From contig JAFGPY010000356.1 in NCBI GenBank assembly GCA_016935955.1, positions 1 to 32,844 on the forward strand: a stretch of DNA of 32,844 nucleotides. Direction: 5' to 3'. The DNA comes from Planctomycetota bacterium. Lineage in GTDB: Bacteria > Planctomycetota > Phycisphaerae > FEN-1346 > JAACEH01. Positions within the stretch are counted from its first letter, which is position 1; every line of letters starts with the position of its first letter. The position numbers were made by a program, and so were the translations under genes. Below are positions 1 through 7,124 of this stretch, piece by piece. Below the pieces are notes generated by a model, which was not told the origin of the DNA, did no database searches, and worked only from the letters and a program-made list of their open reading frames with translations.

Positions 1-23
1 CCAGCACCCGTTGCCGCAAATCC

Positions 24-51
24 ATAGAGTAGGTCTTCATGCCTACTCTAT
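24..51. repeat. Perfect inverted repeat near the left edge
   Basis: ATAGAGTAGG at 24-33 and CCTACTCTAT at 42-51 are exact reverse complements around an 8-base loop. No T-run follows on the plus strand. It could be the hairpin end of a gene lying left of the window or an operator of the rex-hyd operon. The sequence alone does not decide between these. Confidence 0.4.
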
Positions 52-98
52 CGGCCATGACCACAAGCAAACGTGAACTGCTCTAAAAAGTCACTTAC

Positions 99-120
99 AA
101 AACGAGTCCGTTTTTTATTA
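99..120 (+). terminator. Weak hairpin with T-rich tail upstream of rex
   Basis: AAAACG at 99-104 pairs with CGTTTT at 109-114 around AGTC, and is followed by TTATTA. The stem is short and mostly A-T. It could be a weak intrinsic terminator isolating the rex-hyd operon from upstream transcription, or just an AT-rich operator-like palindrome. Confidence 0.2.
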
Positions 121-130
121 CGAAGCACCC

Positions 131-158
131 TTGACAAGCCGAAGAAAATCAGTAAATT
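131..158 (+). promoter_or_regulatory. Putative sigma-70 promoter of the rex-hyd operon
   Basis: A perfect -35 box TTGACA lies at 131-136, followed by a 16-base spacer and a -10-like TAAATT at 153-158 (4 of 6 consensus positions). The region is visibly richer in A and T than the surrounding genes. Transcription would start near 165, about 70 bases before the rex start codon. The -10 overlaps the left arm of the palindrome at 155-188, as expected of a repressed promoter. Confidence 0.45.
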
Positions 159-194
159 CTTATCGAGATGAACTTCTCGATAGTAATTTCTCGA
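155..194. promoter_or_regulatory. Imperfect palindrome plus third half-site, candidate operator
   Basis: Bases 155-168 and 175-188 form an inverted repeat matching at 12 of 14 positions, with a perfect core TATCGAGA / TCTCGATA around six bases. A third copy of TCTCGA lies at 189-194, in the same orientation as the copy at 175-180 and 14 bases downstream of it. The element sits at the -10/transcription-start region of the putative rex promoter. It does not match the usual Rex box (TTGTGAA-N4-TTCACAA or TTGTTAA-type), so either Rex here uses a different site or another regulator binds. Confidence 0.4.
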
Positions 195-235
195 CTTGCT
201 TGGCCGCATGGAAACCTCGTATTGGAGGATTGACC

Positions 236-895
236 ATGGATGACAACGTGAGAGCCTTTCCGGAGCCCACCTTGCGGCGGTTGCCGGCGTATCACCGGTT
301 CCTGAAAACCCTGGCCGCACGCGGCAGGCCGGTCGTCTCCTGCACGCACATTGCCAGGGAACTCAGTCTCGACCCCACCCAGGTACGCAAGGACATCCAG
401 ATCACCGGCATCGTCGGCAAGCCGAAGGTCGGCTATTTCGTGAACGAACTGATCGACGCTATCGAGACCTTCCTGGGCTGGAAGAACTCCAGTGACGCGT
501 TTCTGGTCGGCGTCGGCCACCTGGGCACCGCCCTGCTGGGATACAACGGCTTCAAGGAATACGGCCTGAACATCGTCGCGGCGTTCGACAATTCGCCGGC
601 CAAGGTCGGCACGGAAGTCCACGGCCGCCAGGTGCTGCCGGTGGAAGACCTGACCGAGTTGTCGCAACGGATGCACGTCCTGATCGGCATCCTCACGGTT
701 CCCGCCGACTCGGCCCAGAGCCTGGCCGACCTGATGGTCTTCGGCGGCGTTCGCGCCATCTGGAACTTCACGCCGGTCAAGCTGCACCTGCCGCCGTCGA
801 TCATCGTGGAGAACGTACAACTGTCGGCCAGCCTGGCTGTGCTCTCGAACAAACTGGCCGAGTCTCTCAAGGCAGACGTACCGCAGGAAGGATGA
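236..895 (+). CDS. rex: Redox-sensing transcriptional repressor Rex
   Basis: A 219-residue protein of normal Rex length. Residues about 12-70 form the winged-helix DNA-binding domain, with the family-typical TQVRKDI recognition helix at 48-54. Residues about 85-210 are a Rossmann NAD(H) domain with GVGHLG at 92-97 and an acidic residue, D118, in AAFDNS. Rex family repressors leave DNA when the NADH/NAD+ ratio is high, which derepresses fermentative and hydrogenase genes. The ATG at 236 is chosen because GGAGG lies at 224-228. The TTG at 131 that extends the frame coincides with the -35 box and would add 35 unrelated residues. It is the first gene of the hydrogenase operon and overlaps hydC by 4 bases, so it likely autoregulates the operon in response to NADH supply. 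Confidence 0.93.
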   Translation: MDDNVRAFPEPTLRRLPAYHRFLKTLAARGRPVVSCTHIARELSLDPTQVRKDIQITGIVGKPKVGYFVNELIDAIETFLGWKNSSDAFLVGVGHLGTALLGYNGFKEYGLNIVAAFDNSPAKVGTEVHGRQVLPVEDLTELSQRMHVLIGILTVPADSAQSLADLMVFGGVRAIWNFTPVKLHLPPSIIVENVQLSASLAVLSNKLAESLKADVPQEG

Positions 896-1413
896 GCGAG
901 ATGACCCCTGTCACCGAGGCACCGGGCTCCGCCCGGAAGTTTCACCGCGTGTGCGAGATTCTGGACCGTCACCAGCGGCAGGCCGCGCGGCTGATACCGA
1001 TTCTCCAAGCCGTGCAGGAGGAGTACCGCTACCTGCCGGAGGAAGTGTTGACGTTCGTGGCCACAGCCCTGGGCCTTCCCCCCGCCCGTGTGTTCGGCGT
1101 GGCCACGTTCTATGCCCATTTCGCCCTGACGCCCAAGGGCAAGCACATTGTGCGGCTGTGCGACGGCACGGCCTGTCACGTGAAGCATTCGATTCCGATC
1201 CTGGAGGCCCTGCGACAGCGGCTCGGCCTGCAGGGCGAGACCACAACCACGGCCGACATGCTCTTCACGGTCGAGACGGTATCATGCCTGGGCGCGTGCG
1301 GCCTGGCGCCGGTCGTGGTCATTGACGATCAGGTGCACGGCCAGATGACGCCCGAGGCGGCGGTGGCCCTGGTGGAGAAGATCATCGCGGACGAGGAAGG
1401 ACGGCAGGCATGA
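892..1413 (+). CDS. hydC: [FeFe] hydrogenase HydC subunit (NuoE-like [2Fe-2S] protein)
   Basis: A 173-residue NuoE/24-kDa-type thioredoxin-like ferredoxin. A helical N-terminal part (about 18-75) precedes the [2Fe-2S] domain with ligands C90, C95, C132 and C136 (LCDGTAC and SCLGAC). In HydABC hydrogenases this small subunit sits beside HydB and carries electrons within the NADH-oxidising arm. ATG at 892 overlaps the rex stop in an ATGA junction, and AGGAAGG lies just upstream. The downstream junction with hydB is another 4-base ATGA overlap, so translation is probably coupled. The motif alone could also fit NuoE of complex I or a formate dehydrogenase subunit, but the neighbouring HydA settles the assignment. 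Confidence 0.93.
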   Translation: MSEMTPVTEAPGSARKFHRVCEILDRHQRQAARLIPILQAVQEEYRYLPEEVLTFVATALGLPPARVFGVATFYAHFALTPKGKHIVRLCDGTACHVKHSIPILEALRQRLGLQGETTTTADMLFTVETVSCLGACGLAPVVVIDDQVHGQMTPEAAVALVEKIIADEEGRQA

Positions 1414-3314
1414 CACGCGTGGCGTTGAACCTGGAAGAGATTGCGGCGGAATACGAACAAGCGGCGAAACTGACCGCACGTCGGGTCGTGGTGTGCGCCG
1501 GCACCGGCTGCGTGGCCAACGGGGCGCTCGACGTGCACGCGGCGTTCGTCCGCGAGCTGCAGGCGGCGGGACTCAAGGTGACGGTCGAGCTTCGCCGCGA
1601 GGACGAGGCCGACGGCAGCGTCCACGTCAGCAAGAGCGGGTGCCAGGGCTTCTGCCAGATGGGGCCGCTGGTGACGGTGCTGCCGGAGAATATTCTTTAC
1701 GTGCGCACGCGGCCCGAGGACGTGGCCGAGATCGTTGAGCGGACGCTCGGCCGCGGCGAGACGGTGGATCGGCTGCTCTATCACGATCCGGTGGGCGGCC
1801 GGCTCTGCCGCGGAGCCGGCGAAATTCCGTTCTACACGCGACAGTCGCGGACGGTGCTCAAGCAGTGTGGGCTGATCAACCCGGAGGACGTCGGGGAATA
1901 CATCAGCCAGGGCGGCTACCGGGCCGCACGCGAGGCGTGGCTGCACATGACGCCGCAGGCGGTGTGCGAGGGGATCACGTTCAGCGGCCTTCGCGGCCGC
2001 GGCGGCGGCGGATTCCCCACGGGCAGGAAGTGGGAACTGACGCGCGTCCAGGACAGCACGAAGAAGTACGTCATCTGTAACGGCGACGAGGGCGATCCCG
2101 GCGCGTTCATGGACCGCAGCGTGATGGAAGGCAATCCGCACAGCGTACTCGAAGGAATGATGATCGCCGCTCGGGCCATTGGAGCCGACGAGGGGTACCT
2201 GTACGTTCGTGCCGAATACCCGCTGGCCGTGCGTCGTGTGCGCGCCGCCGTGGCGGCCGCCGAGGAGATCGGCCTGCTGGGCGACGACGTGTTTGGTTCC
2301 GGGCGGTCGCTCAAGCTCCACGTGATGGAAGGAGCCGGAGCGTTCGTGTGCGGCGAAGAGACGGCGCTGATGGCTTCGATCGAGGGGCAGCGCGGCATGC
2401 CGCGCCCCAAGCCCCCCTTCCCCGCCCAGAGCGGCCTATGGGGCAAGCCCACCGTGATCAACAACGTCGAGACCCTGGCGACGGTGCCGCTCGTTCTCCG
2501 GATGGGCACAGCCGAGTTCCGCCGCCTGGGCACCGAAGGGTCCCCCGGCACCAAGACGTTCGCCCTGACCGGCCACGTAGCCAACACGGGGCTCATCGAG
2601 GTGCCGTTCGGGACGACGCTCCGCGAGGTCGTGCTGGGCATCGGCGGCGGCGTGACCGACGATGCGGGCCGTGTCACCGGCGAGTGCTTCAAGGCCGTGC
2701 AGATCGGCGGTCCCTCGGGCGGCTGTCTGACCGAGGAGCACCTGGACCTGCCGCTGGACTTCGATTCTCTCAAGGGCGTCGGGGCCATGGTCGGCTCGGG
2801 CGGCCTCGTGGTGATGAACAAGCAGACGTGCATGGTCAGCGTGGCCCGCTTCTTCATGCAGTTCACACAGAACGAGTCGTGCGGCAAGTGCGTCCTCTGC
2901 CGCGAAGGCACCAAGCAGATGCTGGCCCTGCTGGACGACATCATCGAGGGCCGCGCCGACGCGGGGACGCTGGAACTTCTGGAGAAGCTGGCTGCGGCCG
3001 TGCAAAAGGGGTCGCTCTGCGGGCTGGGCAAGACGGCGCCGAGCCCGGTCCTGTCGACGCTGCGGCACTTCCGGGCGGAGTATGAGGCCCACGTGTTCCA
3101 GAAGCGTTGCCCGACAGGCCGCTGCAAGGCCCTGGCCCGCCCGGAGATCGTTGCGGCCAAGTGCAAGGGCTGCACCGCTTGTGCCCGCAAGTGCCCCGTG
3201 GGTGCTATTGAGGGCGAGTTGAAGAAGCCGCACCGCATCGACCCGGACAAGTGCATCAAGTGCGGCGCGTGCGTGAAGGCGTGCAAGTTCGACGCAATCG
3301 TAGGAGTGTGCTGA
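1410..3314 (+). CDS. hydB: [FeFe] hydrogenase HydB subunit (NuoF-like, FMN and NAD(H) site)
   Basis: A 634-residue flavoprotein subunit. An N-terminal thioredoxin-like [2Fe-2S] domain uses C29, C34, C78 and C82. The NuoF core starts near 120 and has the glycine-rich FMN/NADH site GRGGGGFP (196-203) and NGDEGDPGAFMDR (224-236). A SLBB region follows near 385-440. A [4Fe-4S] site uses C491, C494, C497 and C537. The C-terminus carries two ferredoxin clusters with ligands C585/588/591/595 and C615/618/621/625. This layout (Trx, NuoF, 2x[4Fe-4S]) is that of HydB of trimeric hydrogenases such as that of Thermotoga maritima, where FMN is the NADH site. It sits between hydC (4-base overlap) and hydA (1-base gap). 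Whether the enzyme bifurcates electrons cannot be read from the sequence. Confidence 0.94.
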   Translation: MTRVALNLEEIAAEYEQAAKLTARRVVVCAGTGCVANGALDVHAAFVRELQAAGLKVTVELRREDEADGSVHVSKSGCQGFCQMGPLVTVLPENILYVRTRPEDVAEIVERTLGRGETVDRLLYHDPVGGRLCRGAGEIPFYTRQSRTVLKQCGLINPEDVGEYISQGGYRAAREAWLHMTPQAVCEGITFSGLRGRGGGGFPTGRKWELTRVQDSTKKYVICNGDEGDPGAFMDRSVMEGNPHSVLEGMMIAARAIGADEGYLYVRAEYPLAVRRVRAAVAAAEEIGLLGDDVFGSGRSLKLHVMEGAGAFVCGEETALMASIEGQRGMPRPKPPFPAQSGLWGKPTVINNVETLATVPLVLRMGTAEFRRLGTEGSPGTKTFALTGHVANTGLIEVPFGTTLREVVLGIGGGVTDDAGRVTGECFKAVQIGGPSGGCLTEEHLDLPLDFDSLKGVGAMVGSGGLVVMNKQTCMVSVARFFMQFTQNESCGKCVLCREGTKQMLALLDDIIEGRADAGTLELLEKLAAAVQKGSLCGLGKTAPSPVLSTLRHFRAEYEAHVFQKRCPTGRCKALARPEIVAAKCKGCTACARKCPVGAIEGELKKPHRIDPDKCIKCGACVKACKFDAIVGVC

Positions 3315-3315
3315 G

Positions 3316-5325
3316 ATGACGACGAAGACCCTGACCGTCGACGGGCGCGTGGTGCCGATCAACGGCGAGCGGAACCTGCTGGAGGTGATCCGCAAGGCGA
3401 ACATCGACCTGCCGACGTTCTGCTATCACAGCGAGTTGAGCGTCTACGGCGCGTGCCGGCTGTGCCTGGTGCAGGTGGAAGGCCGGGGCATCGTGGCATC
3501 GTGCTCGACGCCACCTGAGCCGGGCCTGGTGGTACACACGCAGACGGAGGAAGTGCGCGAGATTCGCCGCATCGCCGTGGAACTGCTGCTGGCGAACCAC
3601 GAGTCAAGCTGCCCGACCTGCAGCAAGAGCGCCAACTGCCAGCTCCAGAATCTGGCTCGGCGGCTGGGCGTGGAGAAGGTGCGGTTCAAGCCGACGCACC
3701 GTCCTCAGCCGCTGGATCGCACGACGCCGTCGCTGGTGCGCGATCCGAACAAGTGCATCCTTTGCGGCGACTGCGTCCGCATGTGCCACGAGGTGCAGGG
3801 CATCGGCGCGATTGACTTCGCCCACCGCGGCGCGGCGGTCAGCGTGCAGCCGGCCTTCGGCAAGGACCTGGACAAGGTCGAGTGCGTCTACTGCGGCCAG
3901 TGCGCCGCCGTGTGTCCAACCGGCGCGCTCACACCGCGCAGCGACATCGCCGGTGTGTGGCAGGCGCTCGACGACAAGAACAAGGTCGTCGTGGCCCAGA
4001 TCGCTCCGGCCGTACGTGTGGCCCTCGGCGAGATGTTCGGCCTGGAGCCCGGCGAGGTAACCACGGGGCAGATGGTTGCGGCCATGAAAGCCATGGGCTT
4101 CGACCAGGTCTACGACACCAGCTTTGCCGCCGACATGACCGTGGTTGAAGAAGCCACCGAGTTTCTGCGCCGCACGGAGAGCGGCGGCAAGATGCCGCAA
4201 TTCACCAGTTGCTGCCCGGCCTGGGTGAAGTTCGCCGAACAGTACTTCCCCGACCTGCTGGGTCACCTGTCCAGTTGCCGCTCGCCGCAGCAGATGCTCG
4301 GCTCCGTGGCCAAGGAGACGTTGCCGCTGCGGCTCAACGTGGACCGCAAGGACCTCTGCGTCGTGAGCATCATGCCGTGCACGGCCAAGAAGTTCGAGGC
4401 CTCGCGGCCCGAGTTCACTCATGACGGCATCCGCGACGTGGACTTCGTGCTCACGACACAGGAACTGGGCCGCATGATCGAGGAGTCGGGCCTTCGGTTC
4501 CGGCAGCTTCCGCCGGAGAGTCTGGACCTGCCGATGGGTTTCAAGAGCGGCGCGGGTGTCATCTTCGGCAATTCCGGCGGCGTGACCGAGGCAGTGTTGC
4601 GTTACGCCTACGAGAAGGTCTCCGGAACGAAGTTGGCCGCACCGGACTTCCATGCCGTGCGCGGACACAAGGGGCTGCGCGAGGCTACCGTGACCCTTGG
4701 CGACCGCACGTTGCGGCTGGCCATCGTGCATGGGCTGAAGAACGCGCGGCTGGTAGCCGAACAGGCCCGCGCCGGCCGGTGCAAGTACGACCTTGTCGAG
4801 GTGATGGCCTGCCCCGGCGGGTGCATTGGCGGCGCGGGGCAGCCCGTGGGCGGCAACGCCGAGACGCGACGGCTGCGCACGCAGGGCCTGTATGAGGCCG
4901 ACAAGGCGCTCCAACTCCATACGTCGCAGGACAATCACCTGCTGGCCGAGTGCTATGCGGCCCACTTGGGCGAAGTCGGCGGCGAGAAGGCCCACCGCCT
5001 GCTGCACACGCACTACCACGGCCGCCGCCGCATCGACGGCGATGCGCTGCGGGTCGCGGGCAACGCGGCCGCAGCGAAGCTCACGGTCAACGTGTGCGTG
5101 GGCACGAGTTGCTACGTTCGCGGATCGCAGACTCTGTTGCACCGCATGGTGCGTGAGATCGAGCAGCGAGGTCTGCGCGAGCAGGTGGACGTGCGGGCGA
5201 CGTTCTGCTTCGAGAGGTGCGATCGCGGACCGACCGTGACCGTGGGCAATACGATCATCGAGCGGTGCACCGTGGAGGCGGCCATCGAGGCGATGGAACG
5301 CGAGTTGGCCCAGGCCACAGTCTGA
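3316..5325 (+). CDS. hydA: [FeFe] hydrogenase catalytic subunit HydA (trimeric, group A3-like)
   Basis: A 669-residue H2-producing/consuming subunit. Domains in order: plant-type [2Fe-2S] (C36, C47, C50, C63); His-Cys [4Fe-4S] (H95, C99, C102, C108); two [4Fe-4S] clusters (C147/150/153/157 and C190/193/196/200); H-cluster domain; C-terminal thioredoxin-like [2Fe-2S] (C594, C599, C631, C635). H-cluster motifs are complete: L1 TSCCPAW (297-303) with proton-relay C299 and ligand C300; L2 MPCTAKKFE (353-361) with C355; L3 MACPGGC (497-503) with C499 and C503. In characterised trimers the complex couples NAD(H) and ferredoxin to H2. The C-terminal extra domain matches the long HydA of such complexes. 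ATG at 3316 follows the hydB stop by one base. Maturation needs HydE, HydF and HydG, which must lie elsewhere. Confidence 0.96.
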   Translation: MTTKTLTVDGRVVPINGERNLLEVIRKANIDLPTFCYHSELSVYGACRLCLVQVEGRGIVASCSTPPEPGLVVHTQTEEVREIRRIAVELLLANHESSCPTCSKSANCQLQNLARRLGVEKVRFKPTHRPQPLDRTTPSLVRDPNKCILCGDCVRMCHEVQGIGAIDFAHRGAAVSVQPAFGKDLDKVECVYCGQCAAVCPTGALTPRSDIAGVWQALDDKNKVVVAQIAPAVRVALGEMFGLEPGEVTTGQMVAAMKAMGFDQVYDTSFAADMTVVEEATEFLRRTESGGKMPQFTSCCPAWVKFAEQYFPDLLGHLSSCRSPQQMLGSVAKETLPLRLNVDRKDLCVVSIMPCTAKKFEASRPEFTHDGIRDVDFVLTTQELGRMIEESGLRFRQLPPESLDLPMGFKSGAGVIFGNSGGVTEAVLRYAYEKVSGTKLAAPDFHAVRGHKGLREATVTLGDRTLRLAIVHGLKNARLVAEQARAGRCKYDLVEVMACPGGCIGGAGQPVGGNAETRRLRTQGLYEADKALQLHTSQDNHLLAECYAAHLGEVGGEKAHRLLHTHYHGRRRIDGDALRVAGNAAAAKLTVNVCVGTSCYVRGSQTLLHRMVREIEQRGLREQVDVRATFCFERCDRGPTVTVGNTIIERCTVEAAIEAMERELAQATV

Positions 5326-5333
5326 GGTGTCCC

Positions 5334-7124
5334 ATGGATGCGACCGCGAAGCGCGGACAAGTGGTGTTCACGAACAAGGCCCGGTGCCGCGACTGCTACC
5401 GGTGCCTGCGCGTGTGCCCCGTGAAGGCCATCCGCATGCATGACGGCCAGGCCTTCGTGGTGGAGGAGCGCTGCATCTCGTGCGGCACGTGCATCCGCGA
5501 ATGCCCGCAGGGAGCCAAGACGTTTCGCAACGACGTCTCGGTGGCCGCACGACTCGTCGGCGACGATGCCGGCCCCGTGGCGGCCAGCGTGGCGCCAAGC
5601 TTCGCCGCGTATTTCAACCAGTGGCAGCGTCGCCGCCTGCCGTCGGCCCTGCGCAAGCTGGGATTCACTTACGTCGCCGAGACCGCCGTCGGCGCCTACC
5701 CGGTCGCCCGGCGAACCGAGGAGATCGTGGCGGCTGCGCCGGACCGCTCGCATATCTGCACGGCGTGCCCGGCGGCGGTGCGGTACGTGGAGCGCTATCG
5801 CCCCGACCTGGTTCCGGCCCTGACTCCGGCGCCGAGTCCGATGGTGGCTCACGCATCGATCATCAAGCGCCGCCTCGGCCGCGAGGCTCGCGTGGTCTTC
5901 ATCGGTCCGTGCGTGGCCAAGAAGGCCGAGGCCGAGCGCGACCAGTTCGCCGGCCTGGTCGATTGCGTGCTTACGTTCGCCGAACTGACGGAGTGGCTGG
6001 AGTCGCGCGGCATTGCCCTGAGCGGTTGCGAGGAAAGCGACTTCGACGATCGTCCGTGCGGTGATGCGCGGTACTTCCCGCTCGTGGGAGGCGAGGCCCG
6101 CACCGGCACAAGCCGGTCCGACCTGCTCGACCGGACGCGCATCGCCACGAGCGGCTTCGAGGAGTTCCGCGAAGCGCTCGACGGGTTGACCGAAGACGCG
6201 ACGCCCGTGGTCATCGAGCCGCTCTTCTGCCCCGTGGGTTGCGTGAACGGTCCGGCCATGGCTGGCGAGGTCGGCCTTTACGAGCGCCGCGACCGCGTGC
6301 TGGCCTATGCGTCCGAGACTCCGGGCGCGACGGGCGAGACCGCCGATGCTTCCCTGGCCCAGGTCCGCCAGATGAAGCCGACGTTCGAGGCCGGGCCGCC
6401 GAGCGACGAGACGATCGTGAGTGAGGACGACATTCGCCGCGCGCTGGAGATGACCGGCAAGGGCCGCCCCGAGGACCAGCTCAACTGCGGTGCGTGCGGC
6501 TACGCGACATGCCGAGCCAAAGCCGTAGCCGTGGTCCGCGGTATGGCCGAGCCGGAAATGTGCCTGCCCTACATGAAGCGGCAGGCCGAACGCCGCACGG
6601 ATCGGATCATCGAGACCAGCCCCAATGGCATCGTCATCCTCGACGAGCAACTGAACATCCTGAGCATGAACCCGGCCTTCCGACGGTTCTTCATGAGCAG
6701 CGAAGCCGTGTGCGGCAAGCGCATCTCGTACCTGATGGATCCGGAGCCGTTCGAGCGTCTGGCGGCCGGCACCGAGCGGATGATCGAAGTGACCGTGCGG
6801 CACGACCGGTACCACATGGTGTGCCACCAGATCCTCTACGCCCTGCCCGAGGATCGGCAGTACGTCGGCATCTTCGTCAACATCACGCGCAGTCTCGATA
6901 ACCAGCGGAAGCTGGACAACCTGCGGGCTACGACGGCCATGCAGGCGCAGGAGTTGTTGGAGCACCAGATCGCCATGGCTCAGAAGATCGCCCAGTTTCT
7001 CGGCGAGAGCACGGCCCAGGGTCAACAACTGGTGGAGAACCTATTGCGCCTGACGGAGAATGACGCGAGGAAGCCCGCGGAGAAGGGCGCGGCCTGGATA
7101 TGGCGTACAAGCACTTCGACATAA
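5334..7124 (+). CDS. hydS: HydS-type putative sensory [FeFe] hydrogenase with PAS domain
   Basis: A 596-residue protein. Two N-terminal [4Fe-4S] clusters (C18/21/24/28 and C47/50/53/57) lead into a shortened H-cluster domain. All four H-cluster cysteines are kept: C145 in TACPAAV, C193 in GPCVAKK, C299 and C303 in FCPVGC. The catalytic proton-relay Cys (C299 of HydA) is alanine, A144. A further Fe-S domain (NCGACGYATC at 384-393, plus C410) precedes a PAS domain at about 420-518 and a likely coiled-coil tail. This layout is that of group C sensory hydrogenases, thought to sense H2 or redox state rather than turn over quickly. GAGGTG precedes ATG 5334, 8 bases after hydA. The gene overlaps the next one, a PP2C-type phosphatase, by 25 bases, suggesting the PAS output goes to that phosphatase. 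The sensory role is inferred from family knowledge. Confidence 0.88.
   Translation: MDATAKRGQVVFTNKARCRDCYRCLRVCPVKAIRMHDGQAFVVEERCISCGTCIRECPQGAKTFRNDVSVAARLVGDDAGPVAASVAPSFAAYFNQWQRRRLPSALRKLGFTYVAETAVGAYPVARRTEEIVAAAPDRSHICTACPAAVRYVERYRPDLVPALTPAPSPMVAHASIIKRRLGREARVVFIGPCVAKKAEAERDQFAGLVDCVLTFAELTEWLESRGIALSGCEESDFDDRPCGDARYFPLVGGEARTGTSRSDLLDRTRIATSGFEEFREALDGLTEDATPVVIEPLFCPVGCVNGPAMAGEVGLYERRDRVLAYASETPGATGETADASLAQVRQMKPTFEAGPPSDETIVSEDDIRRALEMTGKGRPEDQLNCGACGYATCRAKAVAVVRGMAEPEMCLPYMKRQAERRTDRIIETSPNGIVILDEQLNILSMNPAFRRFFMSSEAVCGKRISYLMDPEPFERLAAGTERMIEVTVRHDRYHMVCHQILYALPEDRQYVGIFVNITRSLDNQRKLDNLRATTAMQAQELLEHQIAMAQKIAQFLGESTAQGQQLVENLLRLTENDARKPAEKGAAWIWRTSTST

Noticed and set aside
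131..235. N-terminal extension of Rex from a TTG at 131
   Set aside because: The TTG is the first codon-sized part of a perfect -35 box, the added residues do not fit the family, and a strong Shine-Dalgarno precedes the ATG at 236.
1..235. Canonical Rex operator upstream of rex
   Set aside because: CACAA and GTGAA fragments at 62-76 are in the wrong relative orientation; no TTGTGAA-N4-TTCACAA-like site was found.
892..3314. HydC/HydB as part of complex I
   Set aside because: They are followed directly by an [FeFe] hydrogenase with full H-cluster motifs, HydB has the extra two-cluster ferredoxin tail, and no other nuo genes are present.
3604..7028. Very long minus-strand open frames opposite hydA and hydS (over 500 codons)
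   Set aside because: They are the mirror of high-GC coding sequence: alanine-, arginine- and histidine-rich translations with no motifs, opposite genes with complete cluster motifs.
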